The notes under the pieces were generated by a model that worked only from the letters and a program-made list of their open reading frames with translations, did not search any database and had not been told where the DNA came from. Positions 39,979 to 48,956 of a DNA stretch of 64,000 nucleotides are shown here, piece after piece (positions within the stretch are counted from its first letter, which is position 1; the number at the start of each line of letters is the position of its first letter). The stretch is from Comamonadaceae bacterium ALPHA2B. Its GTDB lineage: Bacteria > Pseudomonadota > Gammaproteobacteria > Burkholderiales > Burkholderiaceae_C. The stretch spans positions 1 through 64,000 of the forward strand of contig SCOE01000026.1 of assembly GCA_005503065.1 (NCBI GenBank). Reading direction: 5' to 3'. The translations under genes were made by a program, and so were the position numbers.

Positions 39979-41999
39979 TGGACAGCATGAGCGACATCGC
40001 GCTGATCTGCACCCGGGGCTTCGCCGACGTGCTGACGCTGGCACGGCAGAACCGTGCCGACCCGTATGTGCTGCACGTGCCGGCCTCGCCCTGGCCGGCC
40101 TTGCTGCCGTCGGCGTGGCGCATCGAGGCCGCTGGGCGCATCGATGCCTTGGGCGCCGAAGTCGAGCCGCTGGACAGGTCGGCGGCGCTCCATGCGCTGG
40201 CAAGGTTGCCGCGCCCGCCTCGGGCCGTAGCCATCGCCCTGCTGTTCGCGCAGCGCAACCCGGCGCACGAGCTCGCGCTGGCCGAGGCCATCCGGCAGCG
40301 CTGGCCCGACCTGCGTGTGGTCTGCTCGCACGAGGTGCTGCCGCAGGACGGCGAATACGAGCGCACGCTGGCCACGCTGCAGGCCCTGGGCCTGCACGTG
40401 CCTCGGGTGGAAGAGGCGGCACGTCGACCGGAAGACGCCGACCCGCTGCCCGAGCAACTGGAGCAGCTGTCCGACCGGATGCAGCAGCGGCTCGTGGCCG
40501 AGGCCGTGTCCAGCGTGGTGCGCGAGGCCATGGACTGTGCGGCCGCGGTCTTCCTGCCCGACGGCCGCCTGGTGGCCCAGGCGCGCACGCTGCCGCTGCT
40601 GCTGGGCAGCCTGTCGCCGGCGGTGGCCGGGCTGCTGGCGCTGTATCCGGCGGCCGGGATGCAGGAGGGCGACGGCTTCGTGCTCAACGACCCCTGGCAC
40701 GGCGGCACGCACCTGCCCGACATCACGCTGGTGCGTCCGGTGCGCGTGGACACGCAGGTGGTTGCACTGGTGGCCTGCGTGCTGCACCACCAGGACGTCG
40801 GTGGCATCGCGCCGGGGTCGGTCCCGACCCATGCCACCAGCATCCAGCAGGAGGGCCTGCGCATCCCGCCCATGCAGCTGTACCACGGCGGGCAGCTCGA
40901 TACGGCGTTGCTGCGCCTGCTGCGGGCCAACAGTCGCATGCCCGACAACCTGCAGGGCGACCTGGCGGCGCAATGGCAATGCCTGGCCCAGGGAGCTTCC
41001 GAACTGGCCCAGCTGTGGCGGGCGACGCCCGGCATGGCCGAGCGCTGCGCCGCCGCGCTGGCCGCTTCGGAAGCGGCGGCACGCGCCGCCCTGGCTGCAG
41101 CGCCCGATGGCGATTACCTCTTCGACGACGCACTGAACGGCGATGGCATTCGTCCGGACCCGGTGCGGGTGTCGGTCTGCATCCGAAAGCGCGGCGACGG
41201 CGCCGAGCTCGACCTGAGGGGCTGTGCCGATCAGACCGCCGGGCCCGTCAACGCGTCGCGCGGCGCGGTGCAGGCAGCTGTTGCCTATTTCGCGCGCATG
41301 CTGGCGCCGCAGGCGGCCTGCAACGACGGCAGCCTGGTTCCGCTCACGGTGGTCACGCGGCCCGGCAGCATCGTGGACCCGGCCTTCCCGGCGGCGGTCA
41401 ATGCCCGCACCAACCTCGTCAAGCTGCTGGCCAATGCGCTGCTCGGCGCCTGGTCGCGCGCCTTGCCCGCGCAGATGCCGGCGCCCAACGCGGGCGAGGT
41501 GGTGGTGCTCTCGCTGGGCGGTGTGCGCGCCGACGGCAGCCCATGGCTGCTGACGGAGATCATCGCGTCGGCCGCCGGGGGCGCGCCGTGGGCAGCGGGC
41601 GGCTCGGGCGTTTCCACCGACGTGGGCAATGCACGCAGCACGCCTGCGGAAGCCATCGAGGCCCAGGCGCCGCTGCGCGTGGAGCGCGTGGCCGTGCGCG
41701 CCGGCTCGGGCGGCGCGGGCCGCCACCGCGGCGGCGACGGCGTGGTGCGCGTCTACCGGCTGCTGCACGGCAGCGGCACGATTTCCTACCGCGGCGAGCG
41801 CCACGAGACGGCGCCCCAGGGCGTCGCCGGTGGAAGCCCCGGCGCCTGCGCCGCCGCACGCATCGAGCGGGCCGACGGCCGCATCGACGTCCTGCCGGCC
41901 AAGGCGCGCGCGCAGTGGCAGTCCGGCGACCGCCTCATCATCGAAACCGCGGGTGGGGGCGGCTGGGGACAGCCGGCCTCCACGGAGACAACCGCATGA
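39978..41999 (+). CDS. Fusion of a HyuA N-domain fragment with hydantoinase B (HyuB)/N-methylhydantoinase B
   Basis: 673-residue protein. Residues about 1-150 align by eye with the second half of the hydantoinase-A N-terminal domain (ALICTRGFADVLTLARQNR and CSHEVLPQDGEYERTLATLQ); the HyuA opening ATP motif and its large catalytic domain are absent. From about residue 160 it is a complete HyuB (VFLPDGRLVAQA, FVLNDPWHGGTHLPDITLV, DQTAGPVNASRG). HyuA and HyuB normally act together in ATP-dependent hydantoin or oxoproline hydrolysis. Here no separate HyuA exists, so the activity is doubtful or altered. The start overlaps the DadA-like stop. Confidence 0.8.
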   Translation: MDSMSDIALICTRGFADVLTLARQNRADPYVLHVPASPWPALLPSAWRIEAAGRIDALGAEVEPLDRSAALHALARLPRPPRAVAIALLFAQRNPAHELALAEAIRQRWPDLRVVCSHEVLPQDGEYERTLATLQALGLHVPRVEEAARRPEDADPLPEQLEQLSDRMQQRLVAEAVSSVVREAMDCAAAVFLPDGRLVAQARTLPLLLGSLSPAVAGLLALYPAAGMQEGDGFVLNDPWHGGTHLPDITLVRPVRVDTQVVALVACVLHHQDVGGIAPGSVPTHATSIQQEGLRIPPMQLYHGGQLDTALLRLLRANSRMPDNLQGDLAAQWQCLAQGASELAQLWRATPGMAERCAAALAASEAAARAALAAAPDGDYLFDDALNGDGIRPDPVRVSVCIRKRGDGAELDLRGCADQTAGPVNASRGAVQAAVAYFARMLAPQAACNDGSLVPLTVVTRPGSIVDPAFPAAVNARTNLVKLLANALLGAWSRALPAQMPAPNAGEVVVLSLGGVRADGSPWLLTEIIASAAGGAPWAAGGSGVSTDVGNARSTPAEAIEAQAPLRVERVAVRAGSGGAGRHRGGDGVVRVYRLLHGSGTISYRGERHETAPQGVAGGSPGACAAARIERADGRIDVLPAKARAQWQSGDRLIIETAGGGGWGQPASTETTA

Positions 42000-42079
42000 C
42001 GCTGCGCAGCGCACGCACCACGCTCCGGCAGGCACGCCTCGTGCGCGTCGGCCATGTTTCCAACCCCCTTCGTTCCTGA
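41996..42079 (+). CDS. 27-codon mini-ORF between HyuB fusion and Bug gene
   Basis: An ATG at 41996 overlaps the hydantoinase-type stop (ATGA) and runs 27 codons (Arg- and Leu-rich) to a TGA at 42077-42079, 7 bases before the Bug start. It has no recognisable domain. It is listed because a similar bridge occurs at the livM/livG junction; it may not be a gene. Confidence 0.2.
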   Translation: MTLRSARTTLRQARLVRVGHVSNPLRS

Positions 42080-42086
42080 TTGCGCC

Positions 42087-43088
42087 ATGAAACCCTCCTT
42101 GTCCCGTCGCCAGTCGATTCGCCGCGTGGCGATCGGCGCCTCGTCCCTGCTGGCCGCGTCGTGGCTCGCACCCTTGGCGGTCCACGCCCAGCCGGCAGCG
42201 AAGACTGTCCGCATCGTCGTGCCCTTTCCCCCCGGGGGCAGCACCGATCTGCTGGCACGCCGGACCGCCGAGAAGCTGTCGGTCGCGTGGGGCCAGCCGG
42301 TGATCGTCGAGAACCGCGCCGGCGCCGGCGGCACGGTGGGTGCGGACTACGTGGCCAAGTCGGCGCCCGACGGCACCACCTTGCTGATGGGCGTGACCGG
42401 GAGCAATGCGATCGCCCAGGCGCTGTACCCCCGTCTGCCCTACGACGTGCTGAAGGACTTCGCGCCGGTGTCCATGGTCGTGAGCTCGCCGCTGGTCGTG
42501 ACGGTCAACCCGGCCGTCAAGGCCAACACGCTGGCCGAGTTCGTGGCGCTTGCCAAGGCCAAGCCGGGATCGCTCAGCTACGGCTCGGCCGGCAACGGGA
42601 CCTCGATGCACCTCACTGGCGAGATGTTCAAGCAGGCCACCAAGACCTCGATGGTGCACATCCCGTACCGCGGCAGCGCCGGCATGCTGACCGACCTGAT
42701 GGCAGGGCAGATCGAAGCCACCTTCGGCGACCTGCTGGTCGTGATGCCGCAACTGGAGGCCGGCAAGCTGCGTCCGCTGGCGGTCACCTCGAAGCAGCGC
42801 CATCCCCAGCTGCCCAACGTGCCCACGGTCGCGGAGAGCGGCTACCCGGGCTTCGAGGCCCTGTCCTGGCAGGGCGTGTTCGCGCCCGCCGGCACGCCGC
42901 CGGAGCTGGTCGAACGCATCAGTGCCGATGTGAACAAGGCGGTCCGGGCGGCCGACGTGCGCGACTATTTCGCCGCGCGCGGCTTCCTCGTCGAAGGCAC
43001 GACCCCGGTGGCGTTCAAGACCTTCCTCGAGGCGGAAGTGAAGAAGTGGTCGGCCATCGTCAAGGTGTCCGGCGCCAAGGCGGACTGA
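42087..43088 (+). CDS. Bug/TctC family binding protein
   Basis: 333-residue periplasmic protein. The signal peptide includes an RRQSIRRVAIGASSLLAASW region (double Arg, possibly Tat-like) and the mature part opens TVRIVVPFPPGGSTDLLARR, with the Bug mark [12 protein letters not shown]. It overlaps the RidA gene by one base (TGATG). No TctAB permease is nearby. It probably binds the carboxylate metabolised by this operon. Confidence 0.9.
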   Translation: MKPSLSRRQSIRRVAIGASSLLAASWLAPLAVHAQPAAKTVRIVVPFPPGGSTDLLARRTAEKLSVAWGQPVIVENRAGAGGTVGADYVAKSAPDGTTLLMGVTGSNAIAQALYPRLPYDVLKDFAPVSMVVSSPLVVTVNPAVKANTLAEFVALAKAKPGSLSYGSAGNGTSMHLTGEMFKQATKTSMVHIPYRGSAGMLTDLMAGQIEATFGDLLVVMPQLEAGKLRPLAVTSKQRHPQLPNVPTVAESGYPGFEALSWQGVFAPAGTPPELVERISADVNKAVRAADVRDYFAARGFLVEGTTPVAFKTFLEAEVKKWSAIVKVSGAKAD

Positions 43089-43489
43089 TGGCGGCGCCCG
43101 GACAGGGGCTGGAGCGGCTCGGCCCGGTGGTCCGTGCGGGGCAGCGCCAGCCGATCTCGGCGGCCGTGGCCTGGGACCGGCTGGTGTTCGTCTCGGGCCA
43201 GGTGCCCATGCGCGGCGGCGCGCCGAGCGCGCCCGACATCGCCGGGCAGACGCACGCCGTGCTGGACGGCATCGCCGCCACCCTGGCGGAGGCCGGATGC
43301 TCGCTGGCCGATGTGGTGAAGACCACGGTGTGGCTCACCGACGCGGCCGACTATCCGGCCTTCAATGCCGCCTATGGGGAGCGCTTCGGCGCCGACGCCG
43401 CACCGGCGCGCTCGACGGTGATCGCCGGGCTGATCGCGCCCGTGAAGGTGGAGATCGAAGCCGTAGCCGTGCGGCCGGCGCGTGCCTGA
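43088..43489 (+). CDS. RidA (YjgF) family enamine/imine deaminase
   Basis: 133-residue trimeric RidA-fold protein: FVSGQVPMRGG, VVKTTVWLTDAADYPAFNAAYGERFG and PARSTV with the active-site Arg. RidA hydrolyses reactive imine and enamine intermediates, such as those made by amino acid oxidases. That fits well after the DadA-like oxidase and hydantoinase-like genes of the same operon. Confidence 0.9.
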   Translation: MAAPGQGLERLGPVVRAGQRQPISAAVAWDRLVFVSGQVPMRGGAPSAPDIAGQTHAVLDGIAATLAEAGCSLADVVKTTVWLTDAADYPAFNAAYGERFGADAAPARSTVIAGLIAPVKVEIEAVAVRPARA

Positions 43490-43580
43490 GCCCGTGCGAT
43501 GCGGCAGCGAACATGCCGCGCCACGAAGTCGAGCGTCGGCAGGCGACGCCAGGATGGCGGGTGGGACGCTGCGGCGGTGA

Positions 43581-43994
43581 TCAAGCGGCGGGCGCGCCCG
43601 GCAGGATCTCCAGGTCCAGGTCGAAGTTGAGTTCGACCTTGAGGCCCAGCGGGTCCTGCAGGAAGACCTGATGAAGCCTCGTGCCCTTGAGCGGCGTCTC
43701 GCTGAACGCCACCTCCGCGGCGGCCAGGGCCTCACGCGTTGCGGCGAGTCCGCGGGCCTTGAGCGCAATGTGGTCGACCGCGCCGCCCTGTCGCGCGGGC
43801 GAGCGCGGCAGCAACGCGTTGAGGTGCAACACCGCTTGCCCGCCGGCGTAGAGCCAGTGGCCTGGATGCCGCAGCCCAGGCCGGTAGCCCTCTTGCAGGC
43901 CGAGCGTGCCCGCATAGAAGGCCAGCAGCGCAGGCAAATCCTCGCGCGCACAGCCGATGGTGACGTGGTGGAGGGCAGAGACGTCAATGCTCAT
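43581..43994 (-). CDS. VOC family protein (extradiol dioxygenase/glyoxalase fold)
   Basis: 137-residue VOC-fold protein: SALHHVTIGCAREDLPALLAFYAGTLGL, VLHLNALLPRS, VFLQDPLGLKVELNF with a likely metal Glu. The start overlaps the stop of the flavin hydroxylase (ATGA, 43991-43994), so the two are coupled. It might act on the hydroxylated product, but the reaction cannot be named. It is convergent with the RidA gene. Confidence 0.86.
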   Translation of the reverse strand: MSIDVSALHHVTIGCAREDLPALLAFYAGTLGLQEGYRPGLRHPGHWLYAGGQAVLHLNALLPRSPARQGGAVDHIALKARGLAATREALAAAEVAFSETPLKGTRLHQVFLQDPLGLKVELNFDLDLEILPGAPAA

Positions 43995-45616
43995 GCCCCG
44001 CTCCCGGATCGGGCCGCGCCGCGGCACAGCACGAGCGCCAACGCGGCGTGCAGCGCTTGGGCCGCATCGGCGACGCCGCTGCGCGAACGCCAGGCGACGT
44101 GGCCGTCAGGCCGGACGAGCACGGCGCCGGCGTTTCCGAGGCCGTAGAGCCGTTCCCAGCCATCGTCGGCAGGTGCGATGCCCCCATCGCCCACGCTGGT
44201 CACGGCGACCGTCAGGCCTGTGACGTGCCGCGCGGCGTCTGCCCAGGCCTGGCCGTGTGCGCCTGTGAGCAGCACGAAGCCGCGGCCGAAGAGGTCGAGC
44301 GTGGAGAAACGCCGCTCGCCTTCCTGCAGCCACGCATGCGGCGCCCTGCAGCCCGGCTGCGCAGTCGGGATGTAGTCCTGCACTGCGTCGGCTGGAGGTG
44401 CCGACTGGCCGTCCTCCGGCACCACCGCGGCCGAGCGATAGGTGGCGCCGAAGACCAGCCCGACTTCATTGAGGAACTCCTTGCGCGGCAGCACCGGCTC
44501 GTCCTGGCGGGCGGTGCGGCCCATCGACAGGGCATTGAGCAGACTGCTGCGGGTCACCGCCTGTCCCACCGGCCGGCGCTCGGCGTCGTAGGTGTCGAGC
44601 AGTTCGTCTCCAGCCTGGCCGTGCAGCACGGCCGCCAGCTTCCAGGCGAGGTTCTGCGCGTCCTGCACGCCGGTGTTCAGGCCGAAGCCGCCGGTGGGCG
44701 GCATCTCGTGTGCGGCATCGCCGGCGAGGAAGACGGGGCCGCTGCGATAGGTTTCGGCGACGAGGGCCGATGCCTTCCATGCGCTCACGCCGAGCACCTT
44801 TACCTGCAGTTCGTCCGTCCCCACCGCGCGGCGGATGACCTCCGTGCAGAACGCGGGCGTGAACTGTTCGGGTGTGAAGCCGTAGTGCGAGAGCGAAGTG
44901 ACCAGGAAGCCCCAGCGGTCGGTGCCATTGATCGTGAGGAAGGTGCCGCGCAGTTCCGGTTGTTCGATCAGGTAGAGCGCCGCCGGCCGCTCGCGGACCC
45001 ACGGTGTGAGGTCGGCGTTGAAATGAATGTTGACGCTGTCGTACACGTCGCGCTCGCCACGTCGGTCGATGCCCAGTTGCGTGCGGATGCGGCTTTGCGA
45101 TCCGTCTGCAGCGATGAGGTAGCGCGCGCGCACCTCCTGGCGCCGGCCTTCGGCGTCCTGGATCGTCGCGTGAACCCCCTGGGAGGTGCAGGCCAGCTCG
45201 ATCAGCTCGGTGTGGAATCGCACCCGCCGGGTCCCGGCCGCTTCGGCGCCTCGGCGCAGCACGGGTTCGAGCAGGTCCTGCGAGCAACCGCAGCTGCCGG
45301 TCACGGAGAGGCCCTGGTTGGCGCCGGTGCCCCGGCCCGGGTTGAGGCGCTTGATCTCGGCGCCCGCCAGGCTTTCGGACCACAGGATCATGTCGCCGAA
45401 GCGCGCCGGCATCGCGACTGCGCGGATGTCGTCCTCCAGGCCGATCTGCCGGTACATCTCCATGGTGCGCGCGTTCAGGGCCCGGGCCTTGGGCAGGATG
45501 GCGGTGCCGGGATGGCGCTCGACCAACAGAGATTCGACGCCGTAGCGGGACAGGAAAATGGAAGCGGTGAGGCCGACGGGGCCACCGCCCACGATCAGCA
45601 CGGGAACATCGGTCAT
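43991..45616 (-). CDS. FAD-dependent aromatic hydroxylase (group A flavin monooxygenase, MhpA/PheA-like)
   Basis: 541-residue flavoprotein hydroxylase. The GGGPVGLT motif is at residues 10-17, the DG motif in AADGSQSRIR and the GD motif in GPVFLAGDAAHEMPP, followed by a thioredoxin-like C-terminal domain as in phenol and 3-hydroxyphenylpropionate hydroxylases. It hydroxylates phenolic rings with NAD(P)H and O2. It overlaps the VOC gene and follows the alpha/beta hydrolase in one operon. The substrate is not readable from sequence. Confidence 0.9.
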   Translation of the reverse strand: MTDVPVLIVGGGPVGLTASIFLSRYGVESLLVERHPGTAILPKARALNARTMEMYRQIGLEDDIRAVAMPARFGDMILWSESLAGAEIKRLNPGRGTGANQGLSVTGSCGCSQDLLEPVLRRGAEAAGTRRVRFHTELIELACTSQGVHATIQDAEGRRQEVRARYLIAADGSQSRIRTQLGIDRRGERDVYDSVNIHFNADLTPWVRERPAALYLIEQPELRGTFLTINGTDRWGFLVTSLSHYGFTPEQFTPAFCTEVIRRAVGTDELQVKVLGVSAWKASALVAETYRSGPVFLAGDAAHEMPPTGGFGLNTGVQDAQNLAWKLAAVLHGQAGDELLDTYDAERRPVGQAVTRSSLLNALSMGRTARQDEPVLPRKEFLNEVGLVFGATYRSAAVVPEDGQSAPPADAVQDYIPTAQPGCRAPHAWLQEGERRFSTLDLFGRGFVLLTGAHGQAWADAARHVTGLTVAVTSVGDGGIAPADDGWERLYGLGNAGAVLVRPDGHVAWRSRSGVADAAQALHAALALVLCRGAARSGSGA

Positions 45617-45676
45617 CGGAACACTCCAGGCGCCTTCGGGCGCATCACACAGGGAGAACGGAACGCAAGCATGGGC

Positions 45677-46453
45677 TCAGGCGCAGAAGGTGCGCACATG
45701 CCCGGCCACCACCTCGGGCACCTGCGCCAGGCTCAGGTGTCCTACGCCGGGCAGCACCACCGCGCGGCTGTCGCGCAGTTGTTCGGCCAGCGAGAGCGTC
45801 AGTGCCGTCGGCACCACGCGGTCGAGCTCACCGGCGATGAGCAGCGCGGGCTGCGCGATCGTCCCGATGTCGAGCGCAGGCCGGTCCTCGACCGCCGCGG
45901 CGCGCCGCTCGGAGCGCGCCGACCGCGGCGGCGCCGCCTTGAAGTGCGCGCGAGCGGCAGGGTGTGCGTCCAGGAAGGCCGGCGGATGGAACAGCGCGGC
46001 CAAGGCCTCGGCGCTGGATGGCAGCTCGGCACGGAGGCGAGCGATCTCGCTGGCCACTTGAGGGCTGGCCTGAGCGATCGACACCGGGAGCGGCCAGGTG
46101 TGGGCCAGCACCAGGCGTCGTGGGCATCCAGGATGGAGGACCGCCAGCGCCTGCGCGACCCGCCCGCCGAATGAGGTGCCGAACACGAAGGCGCTGCCGT
46201 GGCCCAGCGCCTCGAGCAAGGCCGCGGCGTCGTCGGCGAGTTCCGCCAGCGTCGCGGGCTGCAACGCGTCCGTGGTCTCGCCGCAGTCGCGCTGGTCGTA
46301 AGTGATGACGGTGTAGCGGTCGGCAAGGTACGGTCGCACGGCCTCGAACTGCCGTCGGCTGCCTTCGGCCCCGTGCAGCATCAGCAGAGGTGGGCCACTT
46401 CCGACCGCTTCGTAGGCGGTGCGGATGCCGCCCAGATCGATGAAATCCGGCAT
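45677..46453 (-). CDS. Alpha/beta hydrolase
   Basis: 258-residue hydrolase with nucleophile Ser94 in GTSFGG, acid Asp in LIAGELDRVVP and His in PGVGHLSL. It lies 61 bases upstream of the flavin hydroxylase and 11 bases after the Bug gene, in the same orientation. In aromatic pathways such enzymes often cleave meta-cleavage products (C-C hydrolases), or esters. The oxyanion-loop sequence LMLHGAEGSR fits. Specificity is unknown. Confidence 0.88.
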   Translation of the reverse strand: MPDFIDLGGIRTAYEAVGSGPPLLMLHGAEGSRRQFEAVRPYLADRYTVITYDQRDCGETTDALQPATLAELADDAAALLEALGHGSAFVFGTSFGGRVAQALAVLHPGCPRRLVLAHTWPLPVSIAQASPQVASEIARLRAELPSSAEALAALFHPPAFLDAHPAARAHFKAAPPRSARSERRAAAVEDRPALDIGTIAQPALLIAGELDRVVPTALTLSLAEQLRDSRAVVLPGVGHLSLAQVPEVVAGHVRTFCA

Positions 46454-46463
46454 GCGCGGGCCC

Positions 46464-47420
46464 TCAGCTCATCTGGATGCCCAGCGGCGGCAGCACCTTG
46501 CGATAGCGCTCGATCTCGCCGACGACATAGGGGCCGAACTGCTCGGGCGGCATGGCCGCCACTTCGCCGCCGTTCTCGCGCACGAAGTCCTTCACGGGTT
46601 GGGTCCGGGCGGCGCGTGCCAGCGTGTCGTACAGGCTACGGACCACCTCGGGGCTCATCCGCGGGGGCCCGAAGATGCCCGACCAGGCGGGGATGTCCTG
46701 CACCTTCAGTCCCAGCTCGGCGAAGGTGGGCACGTCGGGCAGCATCGGCGAGCGCGTGGGGCCCGAGATGCCCAGCGCGCGAAGCTGGCCCGCGCGGATC
46801 TGCGGCCCCGCCACCGAGGGCGAGAGGAACGCCAGGTCGACGGTGCCGCCGATGAGCTCGGTGGTCGGCGTGCCCTTGAAAGGCACATGCAGCAGGTCCA
46901 CCCCCACGCCATTGGCGAAGAAGACGCCCATCACATGCGTCGTGTTGCCCACGCCCGAGGAGCCGAAGCTGAGCTTGCCTGGCTGCCTGCGGGCTGCGGC
47001 GATGAGCTCGTCGAGCGACTTGTAGGGCGACTTCTCGCTCACCAGCAATGCAAAGCCCGAGGAGCGCAGCACCATGGTGAGAGGTGTGAAGTCCGTGACC
47101 GGGTCATAGGGCAGGTTCTTCATCAGCGCGGCGTTGGTCGTATGACCGCCGGTGGTGTAGAGCAGGGTGCTGCCGTCCGGCCGCGAGCGCACCACCTCCA
47201 GCGAGCCAACGACGCCGCCCGCACCGGGCTTGTTGTCGACGATGACCGTGCGGCCAGTGGTCTTGTGGATGGCCTGCCCCAGCACGCGCCCTCCGAGGTC
47301 GGTGCCGCTGCCGGCACTGAAGGGCACGACGATGCGCAGGACCGGGTCCTGCGCGCGGACGGTGAGCGGCCCTGCGGCTACCAGGGCGGCGGCGCCGAGA
47401 ACGGTTCTGCGATGCAACAT
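46464..47420 (-). CDS. Bug/TctC family binding protein
   Basis: 318-residue periplasmic protein. Start at 47420: MLHRRTVLGAAALVAAGPLTVRAQ gives a signal peptide with an RR pair; the mature part opens LRIVVPFSAGSGTDLGGR with DNKPGAGGVVGS, as Bug proteins do. A longer open frame upstream lacks signal-peptide character. It sits at the head of the operon with the alpha/beta hydrolase and flavin hydroxylase, behind a 189-bp control region. Confidence 0.9.
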   Translation of the reverse strand: MLHRRTVLGAAALVAAGPLTVRAQDPVLRIVVPFSAGSGTDLGGRVLGQAIHKTTGRTVIVDNKPGAGGVVGSLEVVRSRPDGSTLLYTTGGHTTNAALMKNLPYDPVTDFTPLTMVLRSSGFALLVSEKSPYKSLDELIAAARRQPGKLSFGSSGVGNTTHVMGVFFANGVGVDLLHVPFKGTPTTELIGGTVDLAFLSPSVAGPQIRAGQLRALGISGPTRSPMLPDVPTFAELGLKVQDIPAWSGIFGPPRMSPEVVRSLYDTLARAARTQPVKDFVRENGGEVAAMPPEQFGPYVVGEIERYRKVLPPLGIQMS

Positions 47421-47609
47421 GCTTTTGTCTCCTGCGTGGGGGGCTCGCCGGTGCACCGTGTGTCCCGGCGGCTCTTCGGGTGTCGTCCGGCCGGCGCTCA
47501 TGCGCTTGCCGGCGAACGTCCGCAAGATTAGGGAGCGGCAGTTGCCAAGTCCAAGAGAATTTGCTGACCGATCCGATAACGGCAGGTCATCGGCAGGCGG
47601 CGCCCGCAA

Positions 47610-48533
47610 TCACGACAGCTGCGCGTTGGGCCAGCGCCCTTCGCGCACGTGGCGCTCGACCACCATGCGCAGCAGGCCCATCACGCCCTCGGTGGCGCGC
47701 GAGACGGGGCGGTCGGCTGCGCGCGCCAGCACACGGTGCAGGTACAGGCCCTCGATGGGCACGGCACGCAGCCGGCCGGCGTCGACGTCGTCCTTGATCG
47801 CGGCGGCGAAGTGCGCAGTGAGGCCGACGCCTTCGAGGACGAGGCGGCGTGCGACTTCGGCGGTCTCGACCTCGACCACATGTTTCAGTTCGACGCGCGC
47901 GCCGGCCGCGGCGGCTTCCAGTTCCAGGCGCACCCCCGACTTGACCAGCCCGGTCATGACCAGCGGTACGCCGGCGAGGTCGCGGACGCCGACCCGTGCC
48001 GCCCGCAACCGGCGGTCCCCTGGCGGACCGATCAGGCAGATCTGTTCCTTGAGCAGCGGAACGGCCTGCAGGTTGGAGCGCTCGATCGGCTCGATGAGCA
48101 GGGCAACGTCGACTTCGCCCTGCGCCAGCATCGACTGCAGAGAGGGCGCAAAACCCTCGATGAAGCGCAGGCGGACCTCGGGAAGGTACTGCAGCACGGC
48201 CTGGGTGAGCAGCACTGTGAGCTGCTGGGCCAGCCCGGGAGAAAGGCCGATTGCCACGGGCCCGCGCGGCTCCCGCTGCATGGCCAGCAGGTCGGCCTTG
48301 GTCTGCTCGGCGTAGCGCAGCAGGAAGAGTGCGCGCTCCAGCAGCAGCCGCGCCTCGTCGGTGGGTGCGGCGCCGCGCGCATGGCGCTCGAAGAGCTTGA
48401 CACCCAGTTCCTCTTCAAGCAACCGGATCTGGCGGCTGAGCGCCGGCTGCGTGACATGCAGCACCTCCGACGCCTTGCCATAGTGCTGCTGGGTGGCGAG
48501 GGCGACGAAGTAGCGCAGCTGCCGCAGGTCCAT
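47610..48533 (-). CDS. LysR family transcriptional regulator
   Basis: 307-residue regulator beginning MDLRQLRYFVALATQQHYGKAS with the LysR winged helix (VTQPALSRQIRLLEEELG) and an effector domain. It is upstream of the Bug-hydrolase-hydroxylase operon in the same direction, 189 bp away, so it probably controls that operon from a codirectional position, unusual among LysR genes. The opening is of the CatR/BenM-like group, which often senses aromatic metabolites. Confidence 0.9.
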   Translation of the reverse strand: MDLRQLRYFVALATQQHYGKASEVLHVTQPALSRQIRLLEEELGVKLFERHARGAAPTDEARLLLERALFLLRYAEQTKADLLAMQREPRGPVAIGLSPGLAQQLTVLLTQAVLQYLPEVRLRFIEGFAPSLQSMLAQGEVDVALLIEPIERSNLQAVPLLKEQICLIGPPGDRRLRAARVGVRDLAGVPLVMTGLVKSGVRLELEAAAAGARVELKHVVEVETAEVARRLVLEGVGLTAHFAAAIKDDVDAGRLRAVPIEGLYLHRVLARAADRPVSRATEGVMGLLRMVVERHVREGRWPNAQLS

Positions 48534-48542
48534 GGACGGATG

Positions 48543-48911
48543 TTAGCCGGGCAGCACCTCCAGCACCTTCTCCTTCGGCCGTCCCAGCCGCGTGCCCAGC
48601 GTCGTGACGAGGACCGGCCGCTCCATGAGCACGGGGTGCTGCACCATGAAGTCCAGCAATTGTTCATCGGACCACTTCGGATCGTCCAGGCCCAGTTCCT
48701 CGTAGGGCGCGGCCTTGGTGCGCAGCAGCGCGCGCACCGAGCCGCCCATGGCATCGACCAGCTCGCGAAGCCGCGCCTTGCCCGGCGGAGTCTTGAGGTA
48801 TTCGACGACGGTGGGCTCGATGCCGCGCTCGCGCAGCATGGCCAGGACGTTGCGCGAGGTGCTGCAGCCGGGGTTGTGGTACAGGACGATGGAGGGATCG
48901 GCGGAGGTCAT
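48543..48911 (-). CDS. arsC: ArsC family (glutaredoxin-type arsenate reductase-like) protein
   Basis: 122-residue thioredoxin-fold protein of the ArsC/YfgD type: the catalytic Cys16 in NPGCSTSRN and Arg residues (LLRTK, RPVLV, RLGRP) that bind arsenate in the glutaredoxin-linked enzyme. No arsB, acr3 or arsR gene is adjacent, so it may act generally. It precedes the LysR gene by 9 bases on the same strand. Confidence 0.85.
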   Translation of the reverse strand: MTSADPSIVLYHNPGCSTSRNVLAMLRERGIEPTVVEYLKTPPGKARLRELVDAMGGSVRALLRTKAAPYEELGLDDPKWSDEQLLDFMVQHPVLMERPVLVTTLGTRLGRPKEKVLEVLPG

Positions 48912-48956
48912 GGGGGATTATTGGCCCGTGGCCGCAGCCGTCGCCATACTGGCGGC

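Noticed and set aside
38784-41999. 1071-codon frame suggesting a giant hydantoinase
   Set aside because: The part before 39978 is out of frame within the DadA-like gene; true start is the ATG overlapping that gene's stop.
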